This document shows positions 1-8,887 of a stretch of 64,000 bases of DNA, one piece after another (position 1 is the stretch's first letter; each line of letters starts with the position of its first letter). A program made the translations under genes and the position numbers. Origin of the DNA: Prochlorococcus marinus XMU1406 (GTDB lineage Bacteria; Cyanobacteriota; Cyanobacteriia; PCC-6307; Cyanobiaceae); assembly GCF_017696055.1 (NCBI RefSeq), contig NZ_JAAORG010000003.1, forward strand, positions 372,001-436,000. Direction: 5' to 3'. The notes under the pieces were generated by a model, which was given only the letters and a program-made list of their open reading frames with translations, was not told where the DNA came from and searched no databases.

Positions 1-2
1 TA

Positions 3-245
3 GCTTTTATAATCGATGAGAATAATGATTTAAGTAATAAAGTTAATAAAGAAATAGTTAGCATTCATAAAATAACTTCATCAAAGCAGGAAGATATTTT
101 ATTGGAAATTATTAGAGAATATCGAGCAAAAACAAATAGCTTAAAGGCTGCCGAAATAATTAAAAATTGGTCTAATTTTAAAAGTAATTTCAAATTAATT
201 GTTCCTCCAAGCGAAGAAGAGATGCTTGGCATAAAGAAAATGTAA
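3..245 (+). CDS. gltB: Ferredoxin-dependent glutamate synthase, C-terminal end (partial)
   Basis: The frame is open from the window edge to a TAA at 243-245, giving about 80 residues of C-terminus; the rest lies upstream of the window. The translated tail, with a helical stretch ending in LIVPPSEEEMLGIK, resembles the C-terminus of cyanobacterial GltB/GlsF, which makes glutamate from glutamine and 2-oxoglutarate with ferredoxin. The next gene starts at the base right after this stop, so the two are probably co-transcribed. The catalytic domains are outside the window, so the call rests on the tail and the gene neighbourhood. Confidence 0.65.
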   Translation, partial: AFIIDENNDLSNKVNKEIVSIHKITSSKQEDILLEIIREYRAKTNSLKAAEIIKNWSNFKSNFKLIVPPSEEEMLGIKKM

Positions 246-536
246 ATGCCTTTCTTTGTAAAGACTGAAATTATAAAAAAAGAATATTTAATTAACAATG
301 ATTTAAAACGAAAAATAATTAAAGAACATATTGATTGGATAAAAAAATTAAAAAAAGAGGGAATTAATATAAAAAGTGGTTTTTTAGTAGATGAATTAAA
401 TAGGCCAGGTGACGGAGGATTACTCATTCTTGAAATGAATAATTATAAAAATGCACTAAAAATAATTAAGAATGATCCAATGATTAAGAATAATCTTGTT
501 GAATGGAAATTAAATGAGTGGGTAGATTCGAACTAA
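246..536 (+). CDS. YciI-like domain protein
   Basis: A 96-residue protein whose ATG abuts the stop codon of the glutamate synthase gene, so translation is probably coupled. It begins MPFFVKTEI, has a central LKKEGINIKSGFLVDE segment and a GDGGLLILEM strand, and ends with FDD-like helices. This matches the small alpha/beta ferredoxin-like fold of the YciI family. The cellular substrate of this family is mostly unknown. It ends 10 bases before the convergent lipA stop. The family call is fairly safe; no function is claimed. Confidence 0.7.
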   Translation: MPFFVKTEIIKKEYLINNDLKRKIIKEHIDWIKKLKKEGINIKSGFLVDELNRPGDGGLLILEMNNYKNALKIIKNDPMIKNNLVEWKLNEWVDSN

Positions 537-545
537 ATGAAAAAA

Positions 546-1439
546 CTATCTTGGATACTTTTTCATAAGTTTTTGAATCTCTTCAGCATGGTAACTACTT
601 CGAGTTAAAGGAGAACTAACTACTTGCATAAAGTCCAAATCTTTTTCCCCGAAAACTTTAAAGTAATTAAATTTTGAGGGACTCACAAATCTTTGAACAG
701 GTAAATGCTTAGGGCCAGGAGATAAATATTGGCCAATAGTAACAATATCAACGAAATTACTTTTTAAATCCTTAAGAAGACTTAAGACCTCCTCATCTTT
801 TTCCCCTAAACCAAGCATAAAGCCTGACTTTGTATAAACTTTTGAAGAATATTCTCTGGTTCTTTTAAGTAACTCAAGAGTTCTATCATATTTACCCTGA
901 GGTCTTACTTTTTTATATAGTGAAGGTACAGTCTCAATATTGTGATTTAAAACGTTTGGATTTGAATCAAGAACTTTTTCAAGAGCTTTCCAGTTGCCAC
1001 AAAAATCAGGAATTAAAAGCTCAATGGAAGTTTCAGGAGATTTTTTTCTTACTTGATAAACACATTCAAAGAATTGAGATGCGCCACCATCCTCAAGATC
1101 GTCTCTATTGACTGATGTGATTACAACATGTTTGAGGTTCATTCTATAAACGGCTTCAGCTAAACGATATGGTTCTGTTGGATCTAGTTCTCTTTTAGAT
1201 CTATCAAAATCAATATCGCAATATGGACATGCCCTAGTACAGCCAGGGCCCATTATTAGGAAAGTGGCTGTTCCACTAGCAAAACATTCACCAATATTTG
1301 GACAGCTTGCTTCTTGACATACAGTATTGAGATTTAAATCATTTAACAAATTTGCAGTATTCCCAATTCTCTCAACTTGAGGAGCTTTTACTCTTAACCA
1401 ATCAGGTTTTGAAATTAAACTATTAGAATTATTAGTCAA
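546..1439 (-). CDS. lipA: Lipoyl synthase (radical SAM)
   Basis: LipA inserts two sulfur atoms into protein-bound octanoyl groups to make lipoyl cofactors, for example on pyruvate dehydrogenase E2 and glycine cleavage H protein. The 297 residues match the family. The auxiliary cluster cysteines are C41, C46 and C52. The radical SAM motif CTRACPYC gives C67, C71 and C74. The C-terminal RSSYH motif, at about 280, supplies the serine ligand. It is convergent with the YciI-like gene. About 290 bp separate its start from the recombinase-like gene on the other strand. Confidence 0.96.
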   Translation of the reverse strand: MTNNSNSLISKPDWLRVKAPQVERIGNTANLLNDLNLNTVCQEASCPNIGECFASGTATFLIMGPGCTRACPYCDIDFDRSKRELDPTEPYRLAEAVYRMNLKHVVITSVNRDDLEDGGASQFFECVYQVRKKSPETSIELLIPDFCGNWKALEKVLDSNPNVLNHNIETVPSLYKKVRPQGKYDRTLELLKRTREYSSKVYTKSGFMLGLGEKDEEVLSLLKDLKSNFVDIVTIGQYLSPGPKHLPVQRFVSPSKFNYFKVFGEKDLDFMQVVSSPLTRSSYHAEEIQKLMKKYPR

Positions 1440-1585
1440 TTTAAATGTTTCTGGCCTGTAAACTTATTTTACTAAAAACAATTTGAATTAACTATTAATA
1501 ATTTTAAAAATGAAGTCTATTTAATAGAAGTAAAAAAATAAATAAATTCAAGTAGTCCATCGATAATTAAAAACATACCAATTAA

Positions 1586-1632
1586 ATGTACTAGTTACAT
1601 AATATTTTTGTTTCATCAACTTAAATTGAAAC
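1586..1632. promoter_or_regulatory. Two dyad motifs between lipA and the recombinase-like gene
   Basis: The 292-bp gap between the divergent lipA and recombinase-like genes (1440-1731) is very AT-rich. It holds two inverted repeats: ATGTA-N5-TACAT at 1586-1600 and GTTTCA-N11-TGAAAC at 1610-1632. They could be operators or recombinase-type binding sites. No protein is known to bind them; this is inferred from symmetry only. Confidence 0.35.
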
Positions 1633-1731
1633 AGTATTAAGAACGTTATTTTTAACACAGATATCAGAACATATTAATTGCATCATAATTAACTAAAAAG
1701 TTTTTATATTAAGAATTTTTTGTACTAAAAA

Positions 1732-2406
1732 GTGTTTTTTTATTTATTTATTGATACAGTAAAAAATATATCTAATAAAACATTGAGTTTTAAATTTAAA
1801 AGAAAGCGTCTTTTACTATCCGAAAAATATAAAAGCTCTAAAGCAATAGGTTATGCTAGAGCTACTAATAATGAATATGAATATTTAGAAGAGCAAATAA
1901 AATTTTTAAAGGAAAAGGGTTGTAGTTTAGTTTTCTCGGAATTTATAAGTTTAGATGAAGAAATCAAACCCCAACTCAATCAAGCTATAAATTGTTTATC
2001 TGAAGGCGATCAATTAATAATGACTCAGCTTGATCGAGCATTTAAAAATAAAAAAGAATGTTTGCGGACAATAAATAAACTTATTAGTAAGGATATTAAA
2101 TTGCAAACTTTGGCTGGTTTTTTTGCTGATAATCAATCCTCTAAAGCAAATTCTTCAATTTTTAAGATTTTATATGAATTAGATAATTTAGAAGAGAAAA
2201 GTTTAGTTGAAAGAAAAAAAGAAAAACTATTACGCAGAAAATTATCTGGAAATAATCTGGGAGGAAGGCCCAAAATTAGTCCTTTAAAAGAGTCTTTAGT
2301 AATCAGATTGCGTAATGAGGGATATTCGTATCGATCAATCAGATCACAAACAGGAATTGCATTGTCAACAATAAGAAGAGTGATTATGGAAGGAGAATTA
2401 ATATAA
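1732..2406 (+). CDS. Serine recombinase/resolvase-like protein with altered active site
   Basis: A 224-residue protein read from a GTG start. The first 35 residues are lysine-rich and may be leader or mis-called. Residues 38-160 resemble the resolvase catalytic domain: a GYAR motif at 40-43, an LDR motif at 100-102 and the helical arm after it. Residues 178-220 (GRPK followed by a helix-turn-helix) resemble the DNA-binding domain. The expected YARVS catalytic serine reads YARAT (T45), and the second active-site arginine after LDR is K105. It may therefore bind DNA without normal strand exchange. The next gene starts 2 bp after its stop. Confidence 0.7.
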   Translation: MFFYLFIDTVKNISNKTLSFKFKRKRLLLSEKYKSSKAIGYARATNNEYEYLEEQIKFLKEKGCSLVFSEFISLDEEIKPQLNQAINCLSEGDQLIMTQLDRAFKNKKECLRTINKLISKDIKLQTLAGFFADNQSSKANSSIFKILYELDNLEEKSLVERKKEKLLRRKLSGNNLGGRPKISPLKESLVIRLRNEGYSYRSIRSQTGIALSTIRRVIMEGELI

Positions 2407-2407
2407 A

Positions 2408-2620
2408 ATGAAGAAGAAAGAAATTGAAAATTTAATTAAAGAAAACTTTAAAGATACAGCATTGCGTATTTATGAATTAAATAATGAAGATAGAAAAAGT
2501 TTGTTAGCAGAATATAGAGAGTGGATTATGAATGATTTAAATATTAAAGAGGTAATGATGTTACCTTATGAAGCCTATACTAATGAATTAGATTCTAATT
2601 ACTTAGACGATGCACTTTAG
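2408..2620 (+). CDS. Small hypothetical acidic protein
   Basis: A 70-residue protein whose ATG begins 2 bases after the TAA of the recombinase-like gene, so the two probably form a transcription unit. It is predicted to be helical and highly charged, with an acidic tail (DSNYLDDAL). No known motif, signal peptide or membrane segment is visible. It overlaps the end of the convergent serine hydrolase gene by 4 bases. I do not recognise the family. Its tight link to the recombinase-like gene is the only functional hint. Confidence 0.65.
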   Translation: MKKKEIENLIKENFKDTALRIYELNNEDRKSLLAEYREWIMNDLNIKEVMMLPYEAYTNELDSNYLDDAL

Positions 2621-3525
2621 CCTTTAATTTTATAACTCTTATTAAATTCATATACTTCTTTGGCTATTAAGGGTAAGAATGAAGTATCTTTAGCATATTT
2701 TTCTCCATTACAAAAAACAACTAACAAAGTGTGTAGTGATTGACTATTAGTCCACCAAGCTGAATCATGTCTAACTTCAGACATTAAGCCTGCTTTACTC
2801 CAAAGATTAATGTTTTCTGGTAATCCTTCACCCAAAAAACCATCTATTTGATTAAGAGAATCGTTTGTAAGCACAACTTTATTTAAATTTCTTTTTAAAA
2901 AACTTCGTAAATTCAAGTCGTTTTTTTTATAGTTAATATGAATCATAATTTCCTCCAAAACCCTTGCAGCTGAATCAGAATTCATAGCGTTTCTATTTTT
3001 ATTATCATGTCCATAAAATTCTTTTTCACGACCAAATGGGCCATCATCCCAGGTCTTCTGACAGCAATTTATCCCACGCAATTCCTCCCATTTTAAATCA
3101 TGTAGCCAATCGTTTATTATGTTTCTTTGATATTTCCAATTTTCCCATAATTCGCCTTCAATACAAGGTCCACTTGTTGTTCCAGTAAGTAAATCAATTA
3201 AGAAGCTTGTTGCATTATTACTCGAGAAAGATAACATTTTACTTACAGCATCATTAAGTTCGTCTGATAAAAATAAACTACCTTTTTTAACCCAATAATA
3301 TGCAGCAAGGCTATAAACCAACTTGACTATGCTGGCAGGGTAAACCATTTTTTTATTATTAATACCAGCTCCAAAACCTTTATATACACTTTTATTATCG
3401 CTTTTATAATTAATCCAAGTTATGGCAATATCTTCTCTTGAAAAATCTTTATTATAAGAGCATGCTTTACCTAAAATATTATTTAAGGCTAGACCCATCT
3501 CTTTACTTAAATAGTAAAAGGACAT
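2617..3525 (-). CDS. Class A beta-lactamase-like serine hydrolase
   Basis: A 302-residue penicillin-binding-fold protein. The nucleophile motif SxxK is PASIVKL (S65, K68). The SDN-like loop is S102-N103-N104, followed by an ATSFLID helix as in class A enzymes. The KTG-like strand motif is K244-A245-G246. Members act on beta-lactams or as cell-wall peptidases; in a streamlined cyanobacterium a wall or housekeeping role is more likely than resistance. No clear signal peptide is visible, which is odd for this family. Its start lies 3 bp from the divergent NlpC/P60 gene. Confidence 0.75.
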   Translation of the reverse strand: MSFYYLSKEMGLALNNILGKACSYNKDFSREDIAITWINYKSDNKSVYKGFGAGINNKKMVYPASIVKLVYSLAAYYWVKKGSLFLSDELNDAVSKMLSFSSNNATSFLIDLLTGTTSGPCIEGELWENWKYQRNIINDWLHDLKWEELRGINCCQKTWDDGPFGREKEFYGHDNKNRNAMNSDSAARVLEEIMIHINYKKNDLNLRSFLKRNLNKVVLTNDSLNQIDGFLGEGLPENINLWSKAGLMSEVRHDSAWWTNSQSLHTLLVVFCNGEKYAKDTSFLPLIAKEVYEFNKSYKIKG

Positions 3526-3528
3526 TGT

Positions 3529-4287
3529 ATGGAAAATTATAAAAAGCCTATCTCACTATTTAAACAAACTAATTTTTCAAAAACTATTTGGTGGAAATTA
3601 AAAGTTAATATTTCTGGATATCAAAATGAAACAGAAGATAAATTAGTGACTGAAATATTTAAAAATAGAATTTTTAAGCTACTTTATCCAAACATTTATC
3701 AACATAACCATAAATTTTCAAGAATACTAGTTCAACTATATGAAGATGGTTACGTATGTTGGATAAATTTAGATGGATTAATTATTGAGAAATACGAATT
3801 GGGAAAAACTGAAGATACAAAAAAAGAACACTTCTTTATAAAAGATAAAGTTAAATCAATTTTAAAATGGATCAAGGATCAATCTGAGTTAACTAATGAA
3901 TACCTATGGGGAGGCACATTAGGGCCCAACTTTGATTGTTCCGGGTTAATTCAGACCGCTTTTTTAAAACATCATATTTATATACCACGAGACTCTTATC
4001 AAATAAAAAGTTTTTGTAAACACCTTTTTTATTTCAACGAATCTTATGCAGCTCTTCAACCAGGCGATCTTTTATTTTTTGGGAATGAAGAAAAATGTGA
4101 TCATATTGGAATCTACAAAGGAAATGGATACTATTACCATTGCTCAGGAAAGGATTTCGGAAGAAATGGAATAGGATTAGATACCCTAAAACAGACTAAT
4201 GATAAAATCTCATTGCATTATAAATCGAAACTAATTTCCGCAGGAAGAGTAGTTAGAAGTTATAGATGGGACAGAACAATACGTTAG
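3529..4287 (+). CDS. NlpC/P60 family cell-wall cysteine peptidase
   Basis: A 252-residue protein with an N-terminal SH3-like region (about 20-95) and a C-terminal NlpC/P60 domain (about 105-245). The catalytic cysteine is C137 in FDCSGL, the histidine is H192 in DHIG, and the third polar residue is probably H204 in YYYHCSG. The layout matches cyanobacterial gamma-D-glutamyl-diaminoacid endopeptidases that cut peptidoglycan stem peptides and recycle wall fragments. No signal peptide is seen, as in the cytosolic cyanobacterial homologues. It is divergent from the serine hydrolase gene, so both may serve wall turnover. Confidence 0.85.
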   Translation: MENYKKPISLFKQTNFSKTIWWKLKVNISGYQNETEDKLVTEIFKNRIFKLLYPNIYQHNHKFSRILVQLYEDGYVCWINLDGLIIEKYELGKTEDTKKEHFFIKDKVKSILKWIKDQSELTNEYLWGGTLGPNFDCSGLIQTAFLKHHIYIPRDSYQIKSFCKHLFYFNESYAALQPGDLLFFGNEEKCDHIGIYKGNGYYYHCSGKDFGRNGIGLDTLKQTNDKISLHYKSKLISAGRVVRSYRWDRTIR

Positions 4288-4301
4288 TGAGTAGAGCTCA
4301 C
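4287..4301. terminator. Possible weak bidirectional hairpin between NlpC/P60 and psaL
   Basis: GTGAG (4287-4291) and CTCAC (4297-4301) form a 5-bp stem with a 5-base loop just past the NlpC/P60 stop, between two convergent genes. No long T-run follows on either strand, so termination is only a guess from position. Confidence 0.3.
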
Positions 4302-4346
4302 CGTTTAATTTAAAATATTACTTATTCTTTCTTTAGGAATTAAGAA

Positions 4347-4946
4347 TTAACCAGCAGTCCAAATATTTTTAATGATTGGCATTATGGTATCTAAGTGTAA
4401 TGTCCCAACAAGTAACCAAGCAAAAACAGCTCCTCCACAGCCTCCTAACCAAAATCCACTTGTAAAATCAGCCCAACCAGCTCTTGTAAATAAGTCCTTT
4501 GGAGGATTATTAACAGTCGCATCTGGAGGTTGCACATTAGGTGCTTTACCGGGTGCATTGTATAGAACAAAAAGTGCTGTCAAAATATGAACAGCTCCAA
4601 TAGTAGCTAGAAGTCCAGCAGTTAAAGCAAATTCAGAATTTCTTAATGGGCCAGTCATTGTGAAAGGTCCGTAAAGAAGATATCCAAAAGCTGCTCCAGT
4701 TTCTAAACCTCTAAAATTAGGGGAAATACCTTCTCTGTAAAAAGGTAAATTATTTATAAAGGCTTTTGTAAAATAACCACTATTAACTGGAGTAGCTAAA
4801 TTGCCAACAAAAGGATCAGCAACTGTTTTTACTGCCCATTGTTCTGCTACGCCAATATCATTTGGTTTTACAGAAGTATCTATGTATTTCTCATCAAACT
4901 TAATAGAACTTGTTGATTCTGAGAAAGATTTTTGAAAGTCGCTCAT
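4347..4946 (-). CDS. psaL: Photosystem I subunit XI (PsaL)
   Basis: PsaL is the membrane subunit at the trimer contact of photosystem I in the thylakoid. The 199-residue sequence has a soluble N-terminal part, the conserved [11 protein letters not shown] and [16 protein letters not shown] segments, and three hydrophobic helices towards the C-terminus. The length is slightly above the usual cyanobacterial size because of an N-terminal extension. psaI lies just upstream, 27 bp before its start, so the pair is probably one transcript. Confidence 0.97.
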   Translation of the reverse strand: MSDFQKSFSESTSSIKFDEKYIDTSVKPNDIGVAEQWAVKTVADPFVGNLATPVNSGYFTKAFINNLPFYREGISPNFRGLETGAAFGYLLYGPFTMTGPLRNSEFALTAGLLATIGAVHILTALFVLYNAPGKAPNVQPPDATVNNPPKDLFTRAGWADFTSGFWLGGCGGAVFAWLLVGTLHLDTIMPIIKNIWTAG

Positions 4947-4973
4947 TTTTTTAAAAATTTAGTGTTTGATAAT

Positions 4974-5087
4974 TTATTCAGTTGCTGTAATTAATCTTCC
5001 AATCAATACGATAAAAACAGCAGGCATTGCTATACCAATTAATGGAACAAAAATTGAGGGTAAAAGGCTTGGTAAATCAGATGGCAT
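4974..5087 (-). CDS. psaI: Photosystem I subunit VIII (PsaI)
   Basis: A 37-residue reading frame from an ATG at 5085-5087 to TAA. The peptide starts MPSDLPSLLPSIFVP and continues as a single hydrophobic transmembrane helix ending in GRLITATE. Size, single helix and PSLLPSIFVP pattern fit PsaI, the small PSI subunit beside PsaL that supports PsaL binding. Its position directly before psaL matches the usual cyanobacterial psaI-psaL order. Confidence 0.93.
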   Translation of the reverse strand: MPSDLPSLLPSIFVPLIGIAMPAVFIVLIGRLITATE

Positions 5088-5179
5088 AGTTCTTTAAACA
5101 TCTTTAAACACTTTAGTATTTATCTGCGAAATAGTGTTAATTTTATTACTGGATGATATAAAAATTATTAACTTTTTAC

Positions 5180-5560
5180 ATGATAAATTTTTTCGCAATT
5201 GTACTTATTATTTTTATAGGAATATTACTTCTAGTTTTTAAAAAAAGAAGATTTAAAAAGTTAATAAATAAAAGCAGTTTATATTCTATAAAATTAAATA
5301 AAAATAATAAATTTTCATCTAATAAAAATAGTTTTTTATTAGATGACGAAGAAAAAAAGTACTCAGTATTTTATAAAAATTCTCAAAGAAATAAAATGTT
5401 TAGTCTTTTTCAGGGTAGTACAGAAAATAAATTAAAGGCATTAAAAATTGCGGAAGAATTGGCTGATAAATCAACATTACCAATTTTACGAAAAGGCCTA
5501 AGAGATATTTCTCCTGAAGTCGTTGAAATTTCAGCTTTATTAATAAGAAAGTTCAAGTAA
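5180..5560 (+). CDS. Hypothetical membrane-anchored protein with HEAT-like helices
   Basis: A 126-residue protein with one N-terminal transmembrane helix (about residues 2-20), then a basic lysine/asparagine-rich linker. The C-terminal 45 residues are helical (LKALKIAEELADKSTLPILR and what follows) and resemble a single HEAT-like repeat. It is divergent from psaI and ends 4 bp before the convergent glycosyltransferase gene. I do not recognise a named family. The position suggests a thylakoid or plasma membrane protein, but this is inference. Confidence 0.7.
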   Translation: MINFFAIVLIIFIGILLLVFKKRRFKKLINKSSLYSIKLNKNNKFSSNKNSFLLDDEEKKYSVFYKNSQRNKMFSLFQGSTENKLKALKIAEELADKSTLPILRKGLRDISPEVVEISALLIRKFK

Positions 5561-5564
5561 ACAA

Positions 5565-6527
5565 TCAATTTTTATTAGTACTGCTTATTGATCTAATTCT
5601 GTAAATTGGACGACTTTGACTTTCATGATAAGTCCTAATTAAAAGTTCGCTCAATAATCCAAAGCTAAATAATTGAACACCAGCAATTCCTAATATTAAT
5701 GCAAACATTAGCAATGGACGATTTCCAATATCCTCACCCATTATTTTTAAACCTATCAAATAAGAACTCATCGCAAGGCTTATGAAAATACTTATAATTC
5801 CAACAAAACCAAATCCATACATTGGTCTTGTTAAAAATTTAGTCATAAACCAAACAGTTAGTAAATCCATTAAAACTCTAAAAGTTCTATCAATTCCATA
5901 TTTACTAGATCCATATTGCCTGCTTCTATGATTTACTTTAATTTCTTTGATTCTTGCACCTTCAATATTTGCTAAAACGGGCAGAAACCTGTGAAGTTCA
6001 CCATACAACTTAATATCATCTATTATTTCTTTCTTAAAAGCTTTTAATGAGCATCCGTAGTCATGCAACTTCAAACCTGTTACGTGAGCTATTAATTTAT
6101 TCGCTATTTTTGATGGTATCTTTCTATTAATTAATTTATCTTTTCTATCAAACCTCCACCCACAAATTAAATCATACCCATCATTAATTTCGGAAATTAA
6201 TTTAGGAATATCATTTGGATCATTCTGTAAATCACCATCCAAAGTAATGATAATATCACCTTTAGAATAATCAAAGCCAGCTGACATTGCTGCAGTTTGC
6301 CCATAATTTTTTCGAAGGGAAATTACTGACAATTCTTTAATTTTGAGAGTTAATTCTTTCAATACTTGATAAGTATTATCTTTAGAACCATCATTGACAA
6401 CAATCAATTCAAAACTTAATTCATGAAATGACATTACATTTATAACTTCATCCAATAAAAAACCAATACTCTCACTTTCGTTGTAAACAGGGATAATAAT
6501 AGAAATTAATTGTTTTATATCTAACAT
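5565..6527 (-). CDS. Family 2 glycosyltransferase, dolichol-phosphate-mannose-synthase-like
   Basis: A 320-residue membrane-linked glycosyltransferase. The GT-A domain starts IIIPVYNESESI (about 10-21), has the metal-binding LDGDLQNDP motif (about 95-103), and a RSRQYGSSKYG loop at about 202-212. Two C-terminal transmembrane helices (about 233-260 and 270-298) follow. This layout matches the GtrB/DPM1-like group that loads a sugar onto a polyprenyl phosphate. It lies downstream of psaB but is separated from it by a terminator, so it needs its own promoter in 6528-6590. Confidence 0.85.
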   Translation of the reverse strand: MLDIKQLISIIIPVYNESESIGFLLDEVINVMSFHELSFELIVVNDGSKDNTYQVLKELTLKIKELSVISLRKNYGQTAAMSAGFDYSKGDIIITLDGDLQNDPNDIPKLISEINDGYDLICGWRFDRKDKLINRKIPSKIANKLIAHVTGLKLHDYGCSLKAFKKEIIDDIKLYGELHRFLPVLANIEGARIKEIKVNHRSRQYGSSKYGIDRTFRVLMDLLTVWFMTKFLTRPMYGFGFVGIISIFISLAMSSYLIGLKIMGEDIGNRPLLMFALILGIAGVQLFSFGLLSELLIRTYHESQSRPIYRIRSISSTNKN

Positions 6528-6581
6528 TTATATTTGATATTATTTATATAATTTTAACTTAATTTAGAACATTAAAATTAA

Positions 6582-6613
6582 ACAAAAAAAAATCACCACA
6601 AATGTGGTGATTT
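6582..6613 (-). terminator. Rho-independent terminator of psaAB
   Basis: AATCACCACA (6591-6600) and TGTGGTGATT (6603-6612) form a perfect stem. The A-run at 6583-6592 reads as a T-run after the stem on the minus strand. It sits 19 bp past the psaB stop and should end the psaAB transcript. Confidence 0.85.
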
Positions 6614-6631
6614 AGATTATTTAAGAAAAAT

Positions 6632-8860
6632 TTAACCAAACTTACCTGAAGTTGATGCAATAACAAATGCACCGAATGTAAGAATGTTTCCAATCGTGAA
6701 ATGTGCTAGTCCAACTAATCTAGCTTGAACAATTGACAGTGCAACTGGCTTGTCTCTCCAGCCAACAAGATTAGCTATTGGAGTACGCTGATGTGCCCAA
6801 ACTAATGTTTCAATTAATTCTTGCCAATAACCACGCCATGATATTAGGAACATGAAACCAGTAGCCCAAACTAAGTGACCGAATAGGAACATCCAAGCCC
6901 AAGGAGATAAAGAGTTTACTCCAAATGGATTATATCCGTTAATAAGTTGAGCAGAGTTTAACCAGAGATAATCTCTAAACCAACCCATTAGATAAGTTCC
7001 TGATTCATTAAATTGTGCTACATTGCCCTGCCATATTGCTAGGTGTTTCCAATGCCAGTAGAAAGTTACCCATGCTAGTAAATTTAATGCCCAGAACATA
7101 GCTAAGTACATAGCATCCCAAGATGAACTATCACAAGTACCTCCACGTCCAGGTCCATCACAAGGGAATGCATAACCTAAATCTTTCTTGTCAGGAATTA
7201 ATTTTGTTCCTCTAGCATCAAGTGCACCTTTGATAAGAATTAAAGCGGTTGTATGAAGACCTAAAGCGATAGCATGGTGAACTAAGAAATCTGCAGGACC
7301 AATAGGTAAGAAAGCACTTAATGCATCTTGTCTATTTATCAAATCCATCCAGTAATGATTACCTGGTAATGAATTAGCAGCGAGAGTTGCTGAACTTGTA
7401 GGATCAGACAATAGAGCATTGAAGCCATACATCATCTTACCTTGAGCAGCTTGAACAAATTGAGCAAATACTGGCTCAATTAGAATTTGCTTTTCAGGAT
7501 TACCAAAAGCTACAACAACGTCGTTATGAACATAAATTCCAAGAGTATGGAATCCTAGCAACATTGTTACCCAGCTAAGATGACTTATTAAAGCTTCCTT
7601 TGTCCCAAGAACTCTTGCCAATACATTATCTTTATTTAATTCTGGATCGTAATCTCTTACAAAGAAAATGGCTCCATGTGCAAATGCACCAACCATCAAG
7701 AACATTGCTATGTACTGATGATGACTATATAAAGCAGATTGTGTAGTGTAATCCCTCGCAATAAAAGCGTAAGAGGGAAGTGCACCCATATGTTGCGCTA
7801 CAAGAGAAGTTGCTACACCAAGTGATGCTAATGCTAGTCCAAGTTGGAAATGTAATGAATTATTTACAGTTTCATATATTCCATCATGGTTAATTCCGAA
7901 ACTACCTTTATGAGGATCATTAGGGTGTCTTGTATTATGAGCTTCTGTAATTTCTTTGAGGCTATGACCAATACCAAAAGTATTTCTATACATATGACCT
8001 GCAATTACAAAAACTGTACCAATCGCAATATGGTGATGCGCAATATCGGTAAGCCATAATGCTTCGCTTTGAGGATGAAGACCACCTAAAAAAGTAAAGA
8101 TTGCTGTTCCAGCTCCTTCAGCTGTTCCAAATACTTGATCTAAAGAATCAGGATTTTGGGCATAAGCTCCCCAGTTTAAAGTAAAGAAAGGAGCTAATCC
8201 TGCAGGGTGTGGAAGCACTGTTAACCAGTTATCCCAACCTACATGCTGTCCTCTTGATTCAGGTATAGCAACATGAACCAAATGACCTGTCCAAGCGATA
8301 CTACTAAAACCAAATAAGACAGCTAAATGATGATTTAATCTTGACTCTGCATTTTTAAACCAAGCAAGAGAAGGTCTGAATTTTGGCTGTAAGTGTAACC
8401 AACCAGCAAATAGAGTCCAACAAGCCAAAATACTCATGAAAATTGAAGCTTGGAAGAGTTGCTCATTAGTTCTCATTCCAATTGTGTACCACCAATGGTA
8501 GAGGCCTGAGTAAGCTATGTTTACTGGACCATTAGCTCCAGCTTGTGTCATTGCTTCTGTGATACCAGATCCAAAATGAGGATCCCAAATAGCATGAGCA
8601 ATAGGACGAACGTGAGTTGGATCAAGTACAAACTGCTCGAAGTTACCTTGCCAAGCAATATGAAATAAGTTACCAGCTACCCAGAGGGCGATTATTGCTA
8701 GATGACCAAAATGCGTAGAGAAAAGCTTCTGATAAAGCTTTTCTTCGGTCATACCATCATGACTTTCAAAGTCATGAGCGGTAGCTATTCCGTACCATAT
8801 TCGTCGGGTTGTAGGGTCCTGAGCTAGACCCTGGTTAAATGATGGAAATTTTGTTGCCAT
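6632..8860 (-). CDS. psaB: Photosystem I P700 apoprotein A2 (PsaB)
   Basis: PsaB is one half of the photosystem I core heterodimer. It carries P700, many chlorophylls, phylloquinone and shares the Fx 4Fe-4S cluster. The 742 residues fit the family. The Fx-binding loop [12 protein letters not shown] is present, and numerous His-rich transmembrane helices are visible. It follows psaA by 27 bp and is closed by a clear terminator, so psaAB forms a two-gene operon. Confidence 0.99.
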   Translation of the reverse strand: MATKFPSFNQGLAQDPTTRRIWYGIATAHDFESHDGMTEEKLYQKLFSTHFGHLAIIALWVAGNLFHIAWQGNFEQFVLDPTHVRPIAHAIWDPHFGSGITEAMTQAGANGPVNIAYSGLYHWWYTIGMRTNEQLFQASIFMSILACWTLFAGWLHLQPKFRPSLAWFKNAESRLNHHLAVLFGFSSIAWTGHLVHVAIPESRGQHVGWDNWLTVLPHPAGLAPFFTLNWGAYAQNPDSLDQVFGTAEGAGTAIFTFLGGLHPQSEALWLTDIAHHHIAIGTVFVIAGHMYRNTFGIGHSLKEITEAHNTRHPNDPHKGSFGINHDGIYETVNNSLHFQLGLALASLGVATSLVAQHMGALPSYAFIARDYTTQSALYSHHQYIAMFLMVGAFAHGAIFFVRDYDPELNKDNVLARVLGTKEALISHLSWVTMLLGFHTLGIYVHNDVVVAFGNPEKQILIEPVFAQFVQAAQGKMMYGFNALLSDPTSSATLAANSLPGNHYWMDLINRQDALSAFLPIGPADFLVHHAIALGLHTTALILIKGALDARGTKLIPDKKDLGYAFPCDGPGRGGTCDSSSWDAMYLAMFWALNLLAWVTFYWHWKHLAIWQGNVAQFNESGTYLMGWFRDYLWLNSAQLINGYNPFGVNSLSPWAWMFLFGHLVWATGFMFLISWRGYWQELIETLVWAHQRTPIANLVGWRDKPVALSIVQARLVGLAHFTIGNILTFGAFVIASTSGKFG

Positions 8861-8887
8861 TGAATTAAAAAGGTGAAGTTCAGGTAG

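Noticed and set aside
537-566. ATGAAAAA/TTTTTCAT inverted repeat at the lipA-YciI convergence as a terminator
   Set aside because: It is A/T only, with a 14-base loop and lies partly in the lipA coding end; too weak to call.
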